From Gentiana macrophylla (taxonomy: Eukaryota > Streptophyta > Magnoliopsida > Gentianales > Gentianaceae), in assembly GCA_026214975.1 (NCBI GenBank), contig CM047809.1:129443470-129507469 (forward strand): DNA of 64,000 nt, written 5' to 3'. The notes under the pieces were generated by a model. It worked only from the letters and a program-made list of their open reading frames with translations. It searched no databases and was not told the DNA's origin. The position numbers and the translations under genes were made by a program. Position 1 is the stretch's first letter; every line of letters begins with the position of its first letter. Of this stretch, positions 11,665 through 22,484 are shown in pieces.

Positions 11665-12711
11665 GATGTCGCAAGGAAGTAACTCCAACGAAAGTCATGC
11701 CAGCAACATGCCGCCTCTAGTTGATGACTATCAAAATGTTCCACCAGTCGTAGCCCCGGTACCGCCAGAAGTTCTTAACGCTGCTCTTTACGCCTTCATT
11801 CAGCAGCAACAGCAACAGCAACCTCAACCACAACCTTAGCCCAAAGGTCTGACAAATTGGTTTTTAAAGTTGCAGCAGGCTAGAGCACCAGAGTTTGATG
11901 GTAAGGCTGATCCGATGGCTGCAGAAAAATGGGTGAAGAGAATGGAGACATTTTTTGAGGCTATGGATGTACCTCAAGAGAAAAGGGTCCATGTTGCTGC
12001 AAGGTTTCTTGTTGATCGAGCAAAGAATTGGTTTGAGACTATCAAGGCTACCTATATGGCGGATGGACAGACACTAGAGTGGTCAAAGTTCAAGGACTTG
12101 TTTGATCAAGCATATTTTCCATCGACTATTCGGGCTCAAAAGCAAAGGGAGTTTTACAATTTGAAGCAGTTAAGTATGACCGTGCTGGAATACACTATTA
12201 TGTTCACCGAGTTAGTTCAATTTGTTCCTACTATCATGAGAGATGAGGCAGCTAAGATGGAAAGGTATGAAGCAGGACTTAACCATTCTATATCAGTGTC
12301 ATTTGCTGGAGCCAAATTTGATTCTTATCAGGTGATTTTTGAAGTGCTCTCAAGGCAGAAAGTGTTCTTAAGAAGGCTCAACCTCATGTTGGTTCATCAG
12401 GGGTGAAGAGAAGCTGGGATGCTTCTCAAAAGGGTAATTCAGCAGCTTCGTCAGGAAGCAAGAAGCCAGCAGTTGATCGGTCAAAGTTTCCTCAGTGCTC
12501 GAATTGTCACCGCCATCACTTGGGTGAATGCAAGTATGGCCAGGGAGTATGTTATAAGTGCGGTAAGCCTGGCCATATAGTTCGAGATTGCCTATCACGC
12601 CAGCAGGTTATATCTGCACCATCTGCTACCCCACCACCAAACCAGAAGAAAGATAGACCAGTCAATGCTAAGCCGACTCTCTGCACGGCAAAGACGGGTT
12701 TTCTTTGTTGA
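11665..12711 (+). pseudogene. gag: Gypsy gag polyprotein, nucleocapsid (broken)
   Basis: Gag packages the element RNA. The likely start is ATG at 11665 (MSQGSNSNE), followed by a Gln/Pro run and an in-frame TAG at 11837-11839 where CAG is expected. The capsid-like Retrotrans_gag region spans about 11870-12400 (PEFDGKADPMAAEKWVKRME ... ARFLVDRAKNWF). A frameshift near 12400 moves the reading to the frame with the CCHC zinc knuckle CYKCGKPGHIVRDC (12550-12591). Another shift near 12712 separates it from protease. The CCHC ligands are intact. The copy is non-functional as read. Confidence 0.85.
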
Positions 12712-12740
12712 TACTGTGAGCGATTGAGGATGAAACAATC

Positions 12741-14610
12741 GTGATGAGTACCATTATATTAAATAATTTACATGCAAAAGCTTTATTTGATACTGGTGCT
12801 TCACATTCTTTTATGTCTCAAAATTTTTATAGCAAGCTAGGAGGTTGTGTGAGTAAGAGATGTAAACCTTTGTCAGTATCTACACATCTAGGAAAGACAG
12901 TTTTGGTTGATGAGCTTGTTCAAAATTGTTCACTCCGGGTCGGGGATAAGGAGTTCATGTCAGATTTTATGATTTTAGATTTCCTAGACCTAGATATCAT
13001 CTTGGGAATTGATTGGTTGTCACGTAATTATGTTCATCTTGATTGTCGTCAAAAGAGAGTTACTTTTCGTTGCCCGAAAGAGGCTGTAATGGTTTTCCAA
13101 GGGGATCTGCCAAGTAAAAGTTCAATGCCAGTTGTCTCATCTATCAAGGCCATGCAATCATTGAAAAAAGGATGTGTAGGTTACATGGTGTATGCTATGA
13201 CTTCAGAAAAGAAGGGTGTGAAGCTAGAGGATATTCCCGTTGTGAATGAATTTCACGATGTTTTTCCGGAGGAGCTGCCAGGACCTACGCCAGATCATGA
13301 GATAGAATTTGAAATTAATTTAGTTCCAGGGGCAACGCCAATTTCAAAGCAACCTTACCGAATGGCCCCGGTTGAGTTAAAAGAATTGAAAGAACAATTG
13401 CAAGATATGCTGGAAAGAGGAACCATTCGACCAAGTGTCTCTCCTTGGGGGGCTTCAGTTCTGTTCGTAAAGAAGAAAGATGGCACCTTGCGGATGTGTA
13501 TTGACTATAGGGAGCTTAATAAGGTCACCGTGAAGAACAAGTACCCGCTGCCACGAATAGATGATTTATTTGACCAGCTTCAGGGATCAAGAGTTTATTC
13601 CAAGATTGATCTAAGATCTGGGTATCATCAGTTAACGATTCGACAAGAGGATATACCTAAGAGTGCATTTCGAACCAGATATAGGCATTGTGAATTCGTG
13701 GTGATGCCATTTGGTTTGCCTAATGAACCAGCTGCTTTTATGGACTTAATGAACAGAGTTTTCAGTCCATACCTTGATAAGTTTGTAGTGGTGTTTATAG
13801 ATGATATCCTCATTTACTCAAAGAGTGAGGAAGAGCAAGCAGATCATCTAATGATAGTTCTTCAAACTTTAAGAGAAAAAGTACTTTATGCAAAATTTAG
13901 TAAGTGCGAATTCTGGTTGAATAAAGTTGCTTTCCTTGGACATGTCATATCTGGGGATGGAATTTCAGAGGATCCTGCAAAAGTTGAAGCCGTTGTTAAC
14001 TGGTTAAGACCAACTAATGTCTCAGAGGTTCGAAGCTTTCTGGGATTAGCAGGTTATTACCGCAAGTTTGTTGATGGATTTTCTCTTCTGGCCGCACCTT
14101 TAAACAAGTTGACACGAAAAAATATGAAATTTCTTTGGAATGAGGATTGTGAAAAATCATTTCAAGAGTTAAAGAGGAGATTGGTGTCAGCACCTATCCT
14201 CACATTACCCACCCCTGATGTAGATTATGAGATTTATAGTGATGCTACGAAGCAGGGTGTTAGATGTGTTCTTATGCAGAACAGTAGAGTAATTGCCTAT
14301 GCATCATGACAATTAAAGCCGTATGAGAAAAATAATCCTACACATGACCTTGAGGTAGCTGCTGTCATTTTTGCTTTAAAGATTTGGCGACACTATCTCT
14401 ATGGTGTGTCATGAGATATTTACCGATCATCAAAGTCTTAAATATATCTTCACGCAGAAAGAATTGAACTTGAGGCAAAGGCGTTGGTTAGAGTACATCA
14501 AGGATTATGATATATCGATCCAGTATCATCCAGGAAAAGCAAATTTGGTAGCGGACGCATTGAGTAGAAAGTCAATGTCTGAGACAATTGCAGTTTTATC
14601 AGTTCAGTAG
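12741..14610 (+). pseudogene. pol: Gypsy pol: protease, reverse transcriptase, RNase H (broken)
   Basis: Aspartic protease: [11 protein letters not shown] with the DTGA core at 12789-12800. Reverse transcriptase: [27 protein letters not shown] near 13440-13520 as substrate-binding segments and FIDD at 13794-13805 as the catalytic Asp pair, followed by LGHVIS. RNase H starts near 14220 ([11 protein letters not shown]) and continues after a TGA at 14307-14309 that replaces an expected CGA. A frameshift near 14395 leads to [17 protein letters not shown] and [18 protein letters not shown] at 14608-14610 replaces an expected CAG. Catalytic residues are otherwise preserved, so decay is recent or mild. 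Confidence 0.88.
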
Positions 14611-16000
14611 CAGTTAGTCTCGGATTTTGATCGTCTTCAAATTGAGGTTGTGAAACATGGTTCAGAAGCATTTATAGCATCATTGATGGCACACCCTACA
14701 CTTATTGACAGGATCAAAGAAGCACAGGTTAATGACCATTTTCTTCAGAAAAAGAAGTTAAAGGTAACAAGTGATTCAGATTTGCAGATTAGAGCAGATG
14801 GATCTTTATGGTATCGAAATCGTTTATGTGTACCTGAAGTATTGGATCTTAAGACAGATATTATGGATGAGGCTCATCAGCTAGGCTTTGCTATCCATCC
14901 GGGCAGTAACAAAATGTATAAGGACTTGAATGGCCACTATTGGTGGAGAATGATGAAAAGGGACATAGCAGAGTATGTGGCAAAATGTTCCGCTTGTCAA
15001 CAAGTTAAAGCTGAGCATCAACGTCCAACAGGTTTGCTTAAGCCATTGGAAATTCCAGTTTGGAAATGGGAACACATAACCATGGATTTTATTACTGGCC
15101 TTCCAAAGGTCATTGGAGGGTTAGACTCCATCTGGGTAATAGTTGACCGTTTGACAAAGTCTGCACACTTTTTGGCCATCAAGAGTACAACTTCCTTGGA
15201 TAAGTTGGCAGAGTTATATATCAAGGAAGTAATTCGTCTTCATGGTGTTCCAGTTTCAATAATTTCCGACAGAGATCCCAGGTTTGCATCACGTTTCTGG
15301 GAGAGTCTTCAGAAGGCGATGGGAACGAAGTTAAGTCTAAGCACAACTTTTCATCCATAGACGGATGATCAATCCGAAAAGACGATTCAGAAGCTTGAAG
15401 ATATGCTTCGAGCTTGTGTTCTTGAATGTAAAGGAAGGTGGAATGACTATTTGACCTTGGCAGAATTTGCGTATAATAACAGTTACCACTCAAGTATAGG
15501 CATGGCACCATTCGAAGCACTTTATGGACCTAAATGTCGTTCACCATTGTATTGGGACGAGGTTGGAGAAACATTAATTCTTGGACCCCAACTTGTACAA
15601 GAAACCATTGATAAGATCTTCATTGTGATACAAAATTTAACAGCACCTCAGGATCGACAGAAGAGTTGGGCTGATTCGAAACGGAGACCACTTCAGTTTG
15701 ACGCTGGTGAAAAGGTGTACCTTAAAGTCTCTCCAACAAAGGGAGTCAAGAGATTTGGTCAGCGAGGAAAGTCAAGTACGAGGTACGTGGGCCCTTTTGA
15801 AATCCAAGCAAAGGTCGGGGAGTTGGCATATCGCCTACAATTGCCTCCCAGTCTATCCAAGGTCCACAATGTTTTCCATGTTTCTATGCTACGTAAGTGT
15901 TTGTCTGATCCAGAGCTTTGCAGTCAAGATAGAACCAGGGTTGCTTCGAGATGATCTGACATATGAGGAAAGACCTCTACGTATTCTCGAGATGATCTAG
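14611..16000 (+). pseudogene. pol: Gypsy pol: integrase (broken, 3' truncated)
   Basis: Integrase inserts the element cDNA. The HHCC finger is visible at about 14870-15000 (AHQLGFAIHPG ... CSACQQ). The catalytic core has TMDFITGLP and IISDRDPRF as the two aspartates and, after an in-frame TAG at 15358-15360 (CAG expected in HPQTDGQSE), the glutamate in QSEKTIQ. The C-terminal region reads YLKVSPTKGV and VFHVSMLRK; a shift near 15890 gives IEPGLLRDDLTYEERPLRIL in another frame. The chain ends near 16000, before any chromodomain. All three premature stops in pol are single C-to-T changes. Confidence 0.87.
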
Positions 16001-16019
16001 TTCTATCTCATATCCTCAA

Positions 16020-16700
16020 TCCGACCACCGGAATTCGGTTATTGTCATTAGCAAATAGCAAGGTAAATAACAAAATTGCACCCAAACTTCCAATGTTTAT
16101 TAACAATATTAGACCGGCAGTGACAATCTGTAAAGTTATCAAATGTTTTAGTTCGTGTCTTTTTTTCTAGTTCATGTTTATTGTTTAAGTTATCAAACAA
16201 TAAATAAATGTTACCTTAATCCGGGTTGGGGCATAAAGAATATAGATGAAAAAGTAAACCAATCCAATGGCACCCCCAAAAGCATTAATCGATCAGTATA
16301 AGGATGACCACAACAAATTCCCTTAAAAAGCCGCAGTATATTAACAGACAAGTAATGAAAAGCTCAGTGATATACGACGGTGATGGATACCAACAGAAGA
16401 TTTCTTCTTGATAATGTGGTAAATTGTTGGCCTGTAGAAGAAAAAAGCCATGCATATTTATGGTGTAAAACTTAAAATAATTAGTTGATGAGCTTATATG
16501 AAACTTATGGCGGAACAAGAAAAAGGAGGAATGATATGATATTTCATGTACCAAAAAAGTCAAAATTAGTGATTCAATATTATACATTAGAGAAAAATTA
16601 ATATATTTATCTAGGTATGTATGCATGTATGTAAATAGAAGGAGAATTGCAAACCTATAATGCCAAGTATAATGGCCAAATCACTAGTTAAGTAAACCAT
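16020..16700 (-). pseudogene. SWEET sugar transporter fragment (exons 1-4)
   Basis: This is the inverted, decayed copy of the gene at 35881-38018. Exon 1 (16655-16700) is intact, MVYLTSDLAIILGIIG with its GT donor. Exon 2 has lost its acceptor (AT replaces AG near 16549) and its GT donor (near 16512). Exon 3 (16215-16431) has a 1-nt deletion near the GYLS codons and a 4-nt insertion before 'AFGG'. However, it lacks the extra C that breaks the right copy at the GLVY-FFIYILY position, so it records the ancestral frame there. Exon 4 is cut off near 16020 by the Gypsy element. It also lacks the TATA-containing promoter segment of the right copy. It is a pseudogene. Confidence 0.88.
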
Positions 16701-17346
16701 TCAAATAAATATATTACTTGAACCCTTCTTCCCTGTCTTGCAGAGTAGAGTGAGAGTATTCTTTTTTCAGTACAAAGAAAAATGCCTGTGAACATGGTTG
16801 TTACCAGCTTGTGAACGTTTAATTTGGCATATTGGTTTAGTTTTGTACGCATAGTTAATTTTTTCCATAGTTTCAATATAATGAATGTACACATTAAGAA
16901 ACCCATTCTAATTTATAACTTTGCACTCTGTTAAGATACTGGCAAAATGCACGTTAATTTCATTTTCTTATAAGGTTGCATGTGTTTAGTTGAAATGATA
17001 TTCTTAATACTAAAATAATAATAACAATATGGTTATAATTGCAATATTATTAAGTATTTGTTTAATCTAAAAAAATGATATATGTTGAATAATGATAATT
17101 GTTAATGATTTATGCTACGTATTAAATCACATTTTTCAAAAACAAAAAAATCCCACTTTTCATACTACATTTATCGTTCTTCTAAATATGAAAACATGTT
17201 TAGATACAAAACCATTTATCAGACTTGTATTGAAAGATGTTTGTCTAGGTTTTCGGTATATCTTTGGATATTTTGTAAGTTTCTTCTAACGAAAAAACAT
17301 TATAATTAAAATGTCTATAAAAAGTCATGTATATGGTAAGTATATA

Positions 17347-18967
17347 CTCCCTCCGTTCCTATTTAAGTGTCGTTGTTGCCAAAAATATTTTTTTTATTAG
17401 TCGCACTTACATTTCCAAAAGCACTGTTGTTTACGGTGATTTTTACGATTTATATTACATTATTTCGTAACAATATCCTTAGTATTTTATTAATTTTTAT
17501 AGAAAATTAAGTGTTTAATGGATTTATTGAAAGAATGAAGTTGGAAAGTATTAGAGTGCAAAGTCGGGTTATTTACGTGATTTTATTAGCAATTATCTAT
17601 TTATATATGTGATGTTACACTTTGCACGTTTTTATTATGTTGTAGGTATGATGAGCATATCGTAGAACGAGTCAACGAGCTGAAGGAGTAAAAACAACAT
17701 TTATTTGGAGATTTAAAAGAGGGATAAAAAATAGGGATTATCTTATATCTTTATTTTTAAATTTTGGTTAGGGATTAGATTTTTTGTTTGTTTTCAAAAA
17801 AGAAAAAAAGAGAATAAAAGGGAGGGAGCATCATATCTTCGCTGGCTTCATATTCTGGGGGGTGGGGGGCGGCAGCACACCAAAAAAAAAAAAGAAAAAA
17901 AATTTCGTTTCCTTTTATATTTATTTTTTTGTCTGGAGTTTGAAGATGGTTAGAAATTTAAATGATTTGGGATGAGCTTTGTGAAACCGTTCTTAGACAT
18001 CTTGTTTTGGATTTGGATTGTCTTGTGAGTTTAATAAAATTGTATCTTTTCTATGATTTTTATTGTTGTGCAATTTCAATTGATGAATGTGTTGCATATT
18101 TGATTGTTTAATAATTGATGAGAATTAATTGTTAAACCAAGATCATCATAGTCAAGATTAGATTTTTAATCTAATAACGATAGTCGTTAGGTTAAAGATC
18201 TAGATTATGAGATTGACAAATTTCACACCTTGATTAGTTAAAAGCGTTGATCTTTTAGGATCGAGAGATGAAAAGATTGATAGGCGAATTTTTCTAAGAT
18301 ATTAGAAATTCATACCTTCGATAGGTGAATCACAATTTTTATCAAATCATCACTAAACAATCTAGAGAAGAAATTGAGGGTTGCGGGATCGGTGGATCAT
18401 TGCTTGTTCGTTGTTAAATTTGTTGAAAAAAATCATTTGTAATCACCATAGCAATTTTATAATTTTTATTTAGTTTATAGAATAGAATTATTTTCGTTAT
18501 TCGGTTCGCAACTATCTTCGCTGGCTTTAGATTTTTAATCTTCTGTCCAGTTTAACTTTAGTGTTTTCATTGCTAGTTCATTTTGTTTTGTTATTTTAGT
18601 TGTAGTCTTTAAATTGTTTAGGATATGACGTTTTTACTTCTCGTGACAACTTTAGGAAAATTAATCAAACTAGACAAAAACGATTCCTTGTGAGTTCGAC
18701 TACGGTTTTAATCATTACACTACGATCCCTGCACTTGGGGTAAACCGGATTTATTTTATTACTTGTTATATTTCGTTTAGCATAAAATCCGAGACAACTG
18801 TTCTAAATCTACCCTTATTTATTAAGTGCTGAGAGAGTAAAAACAACAATGCATTAATTATATTCAAATTGTGTAATTGTCGTTTTGATATTAAAGTCAA
18901 AGCATTAATTTATCTCCTTAATATGTGTGTTCTTGCTTAGGTGACAATTAAATAGGGACGAAAAGAG
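17347..18967. mobile_element. Stowaway (Tc1/mariner) MITE, split by a solo LTR
   Basis: The left end is TA|CTCCCTCCGTTCCTATTT, the canonical Stowaway terminus. The right end, reverse-complemented, reads CTCTTTTCGTCCCTATTT next to TA. The same element occurs uninterrupted in the right arm (33198-33444). Without the inserted LTR it is about 250 bp. Its presence in both arms means it was there before the inverted duplication arose. Confidence 0.88.
17428..18796 (+). mobile_element. Solo LTR, 1369 bp, inside a Stowaway MITE
   Basis: It runs from TGTTTACGGTG to CCGAGACA with a perfect 5-bp duplication ACTGT at 17423-17427 and 18797-18801. The uninterrupted MITE in the right arm proves the empty site. 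The end region ('tgcacttggggtaaaccgg' near 18732) resembles Gypsy LTR R-U5 sequence; family assignment is tentative. A G-rich run near 17860 and an A-rich run near 17882 are simple sequence. No second LTR or internal region is present. Confidence 0.85.
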
Positions 18968-19082
18968 TATTTGTTTATACTTTCATTCCATTGTGCATGC
19001 AAATAGTCTTCGCTAAGAAAATTTATCGTCGGTTAGATTTACTAACCATATTATGGGTTAAGCGATTCTGAGCGAGGATGGC

Positions 19083-20640
19083 TTGGAGGGGGTGGTTTCG
19101 GATTATTCTACATGCATCTTTACCTCAACACATCCCCCGGCTTTGGACTTTCAGGGGTTGGAATTTTCGACTCTATCTGATTTGCAGGTCTCTCGGATTG
19201 ATGCCCCTTTTACGAAGGAGGAGATCATACGCGCCCATAAGCAGTTACCTAGGCGGAGGTCCCCAGGTCTGAATGGTATGCATGTTATCATTTTGCAAAA
19301 ATATTGGCATATATTTGGTCCAGATGTATTGCAGGTTCTCTTGGCTGCGTGGAATGATGGTATGGATCCGGGCTCGCTGAGTGCGACCTCTATATCTCTT
19401 GTTCCTAAGGTCGCCTCCCCGACTTGGGTGACTGATCTTCGCCCTATTGCCCTATGCAACTCGGCTTATAAGCTCCTTTCCAGGGTCGTGGTTAACAGGC
19501 TCAAGCTGGTGATTTTTATGTCATTTCTGGCAACCAGAGCGCGTTTATCTCAGGCAGACAAATAGCTGATAATGAGATTGTGGCCTTTGAGGTGTTCCAT
19601 TATATGAAGGTAAGAGTACCGGGGTGCCATAATCATGCGAATGTCAAACTCGATATGGCTAAAGCTTTCGACGGGGTAGATTGGAATATTTCTGGGGTGT
19701 CATGCATCAGATGCGATTTCCTCAGGTCTTTATTGATTTGATTCGACGATGTGTCACCTCTGTCTCTTATCAGGTGCTGGTGAATAGGCGGCCAGGTCGA
19801 AGGATTGTCCCTTCACGAGGGATACGACAAGGGGACCCTCTCTCCCTTTTTTTATTTATTATCTGCATAGAAGGGCTTACAGCCTTGTTGGACAGGGCAA
19901 TCAGGGTGGGCTCCCTCCGTGGAATTAATTTTTAGGCGCATGCAGAGGTTCAGGTATCGCATTTGCTTTTTAATGATGATAGTATGTTATTTTTTGAGGT
20001 TATGGATAGGGCGTTGGAAACCTTGATGGACCTTTTTGAGCATTATGGGGCTATGTTAGGCCAGGCCATCAACATTCATAAGTCAAGCCTGTACTTTAGT
20101 AGGGGGTGCGGCAGGAGGATCGGGAGAACATTTCAGATTTCTTACAGATTCCCATTGGTGACGGGATAGGGAAGTACCTTGGTATGCCATTTGCCACGGG
20201 CCATAATAAGCGGCAAGTGTTTGATTTCCTTAGGGAGCGCCTATGGAAGAAAATGTCTGGGTGGAAAGACAAGCTTTTATCGCCATCGGGCAAGGATGTT
20301 ATGACTAAATCTATGCTACAAGCAATACCGACATTCATCATACAGTGTTTTAAAGTGCCGGTTACTTTGGTTTGTGAATTGGAGCACTATATTCAGGGCT
20401 TTTTCTGGGGGGACTCTGAGACTAAGCGGAGATTGCACTTGCGGAACTGGGTGGTTTGCTGTCTACCGAAAAATTTGGGAGGCCTTGGGTTCCGCGACTA
20501 GGAGTTCTTTAATCTTGCACTGTTGGCGAAGCAGGCATGGCGTTTGTTGTCTTGTCCCACGGGCCTAGTCAGTCGGGTCCTTAATTCTAGATGGCACCCG
20601 GGGACGACAGTTATCGCTGTAGGACTGGGGTGTCGGCCCT
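19083..20640 (+). pseudogene. LINE ORF2 reverse transcriptase (broken)
   Basis: Non-LTR reverse transcriptase copies the element RNA at the nicked target. Visible in order: LPRRRSPGLNGM (19240-19280), LVPKV ... LRPIALCNSAYKLLSRVVVNRLK (19400-19510), KLDMAKAFDGVDW (about 19645), then SRGIRQGDPLSLFLFIICIEGL (about 19815). The catalytic box is LLFNDDSMLFF (about 19966-19998), where FADD is the usual motif. After this come a thumb-like region and a 'KYLGMPF' segment (about 20170). At least three frameshifts are needed to read through, for example near 19510, 19935 and 20100. It is inactive. Confidence 0.87.
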
Positions 20641-22210
20641 TGTTCCTTTAGAGGAGTTTGATGGTGGGACGGGATCTCTTGTTAGCAGTTTCGTGGTGGT
20701 GGATAGGTGATGAGAGCTCGGTATATGTTTTGTATGATGCATGGATTTCATGACTGCCTACTTTTAGCATTGCGCATTCATCTTGTGCACTATCGACGAA
20801 TATGTTGGTACATGATTTGCTATCGGCTGATGGGCTGCAGTGGAACTTTTCCTCTATTTAGTAGGTTTTCCACTCTTGGAAGGTGGATGCTATCCTTCAG
20901 ACTCCAGTAGCTGGCCCCTCTCACCAGGATCAACATATTTGACACTATGATCGGAAGAGGTGCTACATAATGCGATCTGGATATCTCTTAGCATTGGGTT
21001 TGCATGGGGGATTGTACTCGGCTGGCCTTGGGTCTTCCTCTGCTGGTCCGGTCAGGGTTTGGCGTGATGTATGACGGGTGGTGGTTGATGAGAGAAAAAT
21101 ACACCCACTAAAATATTGGTCCCCGGCAACGGCGCCAATTTTTTGATGAGCGAAAAATTCACCCACTAAAAATACATTTATAAAGACTCATGAATCGTGG
21201 GTAAACTAACTCTCTGGGGCAGAGTACCGGTCGATTGCTAGGATAGCTACAGAGTACGAGGTCGTCCCAAGAGAAATGTGGTTGAGTACCAAAATGAACG
21301 TCGAACTTAGTCTAGGTGATCAAAGTTTAGGTGGAGTGTTTTATACTAATGCAAAAGTAAAGTTTAACTAACGATTGTAGTTCTAGTGACTAAAAGGTAT
21401 AGCCGAATTATGATCCAACGAGTTATTTTTACCCCTAAGGAAGACTTGACATGGGCGTGTTTTAACCAACCTACCTTTCCACGGTATTTTTAACGACATC
21501 CACGGGTGCCAACTCCTAATTACGGTGTTAAGATCCGAACAACTCTCACTAACACCCTATGTGAAGTTAATTAATTTTCCCTTTAGAAAACCGATTAACC
21601 TAACATGATTACGCCAGAGTCGCTCGAACAATGATGAGAGAAACCTCAGTATTGGAAACGGTCCTAACAACTAGGCCGAATCTACATAGCGATCCCAAAA
21701 ACCCCTTTTCCCACATCTCACCATAAAATACATTTATAGGTTCGATATATGTGATGATGAACTAAATGATCAGTTTAATTCAAAAGCGTTGAGATAAGTT
21801 TTAGGGCGTGGATTACTCATTAAAACATTATTTTACGCTACACAACTCCCGTTTAATCCCCTTTGTATGCGTTTTACTCGTTTTACATAATTCGACTATA
21901 CGTAGATTTAGCTACTCATGATGATCTTGAAATGGAAATTAAAGCATATATATACATATACATATATATAGTATATACTATCGTAATTAATATTTATATA
22001 TATATAAGTACTAGATAATTTACATATATATATATATACATAATGCGTAAAAGTAAATATAATATATATATAAGTGCGTAAAAGTAAATGCGTAAGTAAA
22101 TGCGTAAAAGTAAATGCGAAAAAAAAGTAAATGTGTTAAGTAAATAAAAGCGAAAACAACAAACTATTGATAATTATCCCATTACAACGGTATTTTAGCT
22201 AATTTATATA

Positions 22211-22264
<54 letters not shown>

Positions 22265-22484
22265 TCTACTTATATATAGCCCAAAAGATGAAAAGAAGAT
22301 GGAAGAAGATGGAAAATGATGGAAAAGAGATCTATATAGTTATATATATCAACAAAACAAAAACAAAACAAGATGAAGATCTTGATGATGATGATCATGG
22401 ATGAAGATGATGGTTGACGATGAAGAAAAAAAATTGAAGATGGTGATCATGGAAGTTGAAAGAAAGAGATGGTGAAAAGAGATA

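Larger units (their letters stand above)
11665..16018 (+). mobile_element. Gypsy (Tekay/Del-like) retrotransposon, LTRs not found
   Basis: Gag, protease, reverse transcriptase, RNase H and integrase follow in the Gypsy order over 4.3 kb. The motif set ([16 protein letters not shown] before [17 protein letters not shown] integrase finger, HVSMLRK near the end) fits the Tekay/Del chromovirus lineage. The element stops near 16018, where sequence matching the SWEET gene begins, so the 3' end, including any chromodomain and LTR, is missing. No 5' LTR is recognisable. It appears to be a truncated immobile copy. Confidence 0.88.
16020..19052 (-). repeat. Left arm of the SWEET inverted duplication
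   Basis: Read on the minus strand, this arm matches 33115-36560 read on the plus strand. The matches cover the SWEET fragment, its upstream region, the Stowaway MITE and the outermost word 'ggttagatttactaaccata'. It contains a solo LTR (17428-18796) that the right arm lacks, and lacks the TRIM-like element found in the right arm. Its left end is cut at the Gypsy junction. Net arm length is roughly 1.66 kb without the LTR. Confidence 0.88.

Noticed and set aside
11640..11670. Splice acceptor before gag suggesting a host-gene intron
   Set aside because: The pyrimidine-rich 'tgcttttgtatag' before ATG is compatible with an acceptor, but no donor or upstream exon can be assigned.
11665..16018. 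Endogenous plant virus (pararetrovirus-like) sequence
   Set aside because: The gene order and the HHCC plus DD-E integrase identify a Gypsy retrotransposon. No movement or coat protein is seen.
16020..16700. A second functional SWEET gene on the minus strand
   Set aside because: Exon 2 splice sites are lost, exon 3 has two indels, exon 4 is truncated by a Gypsy element and the promoter segment is deleted.
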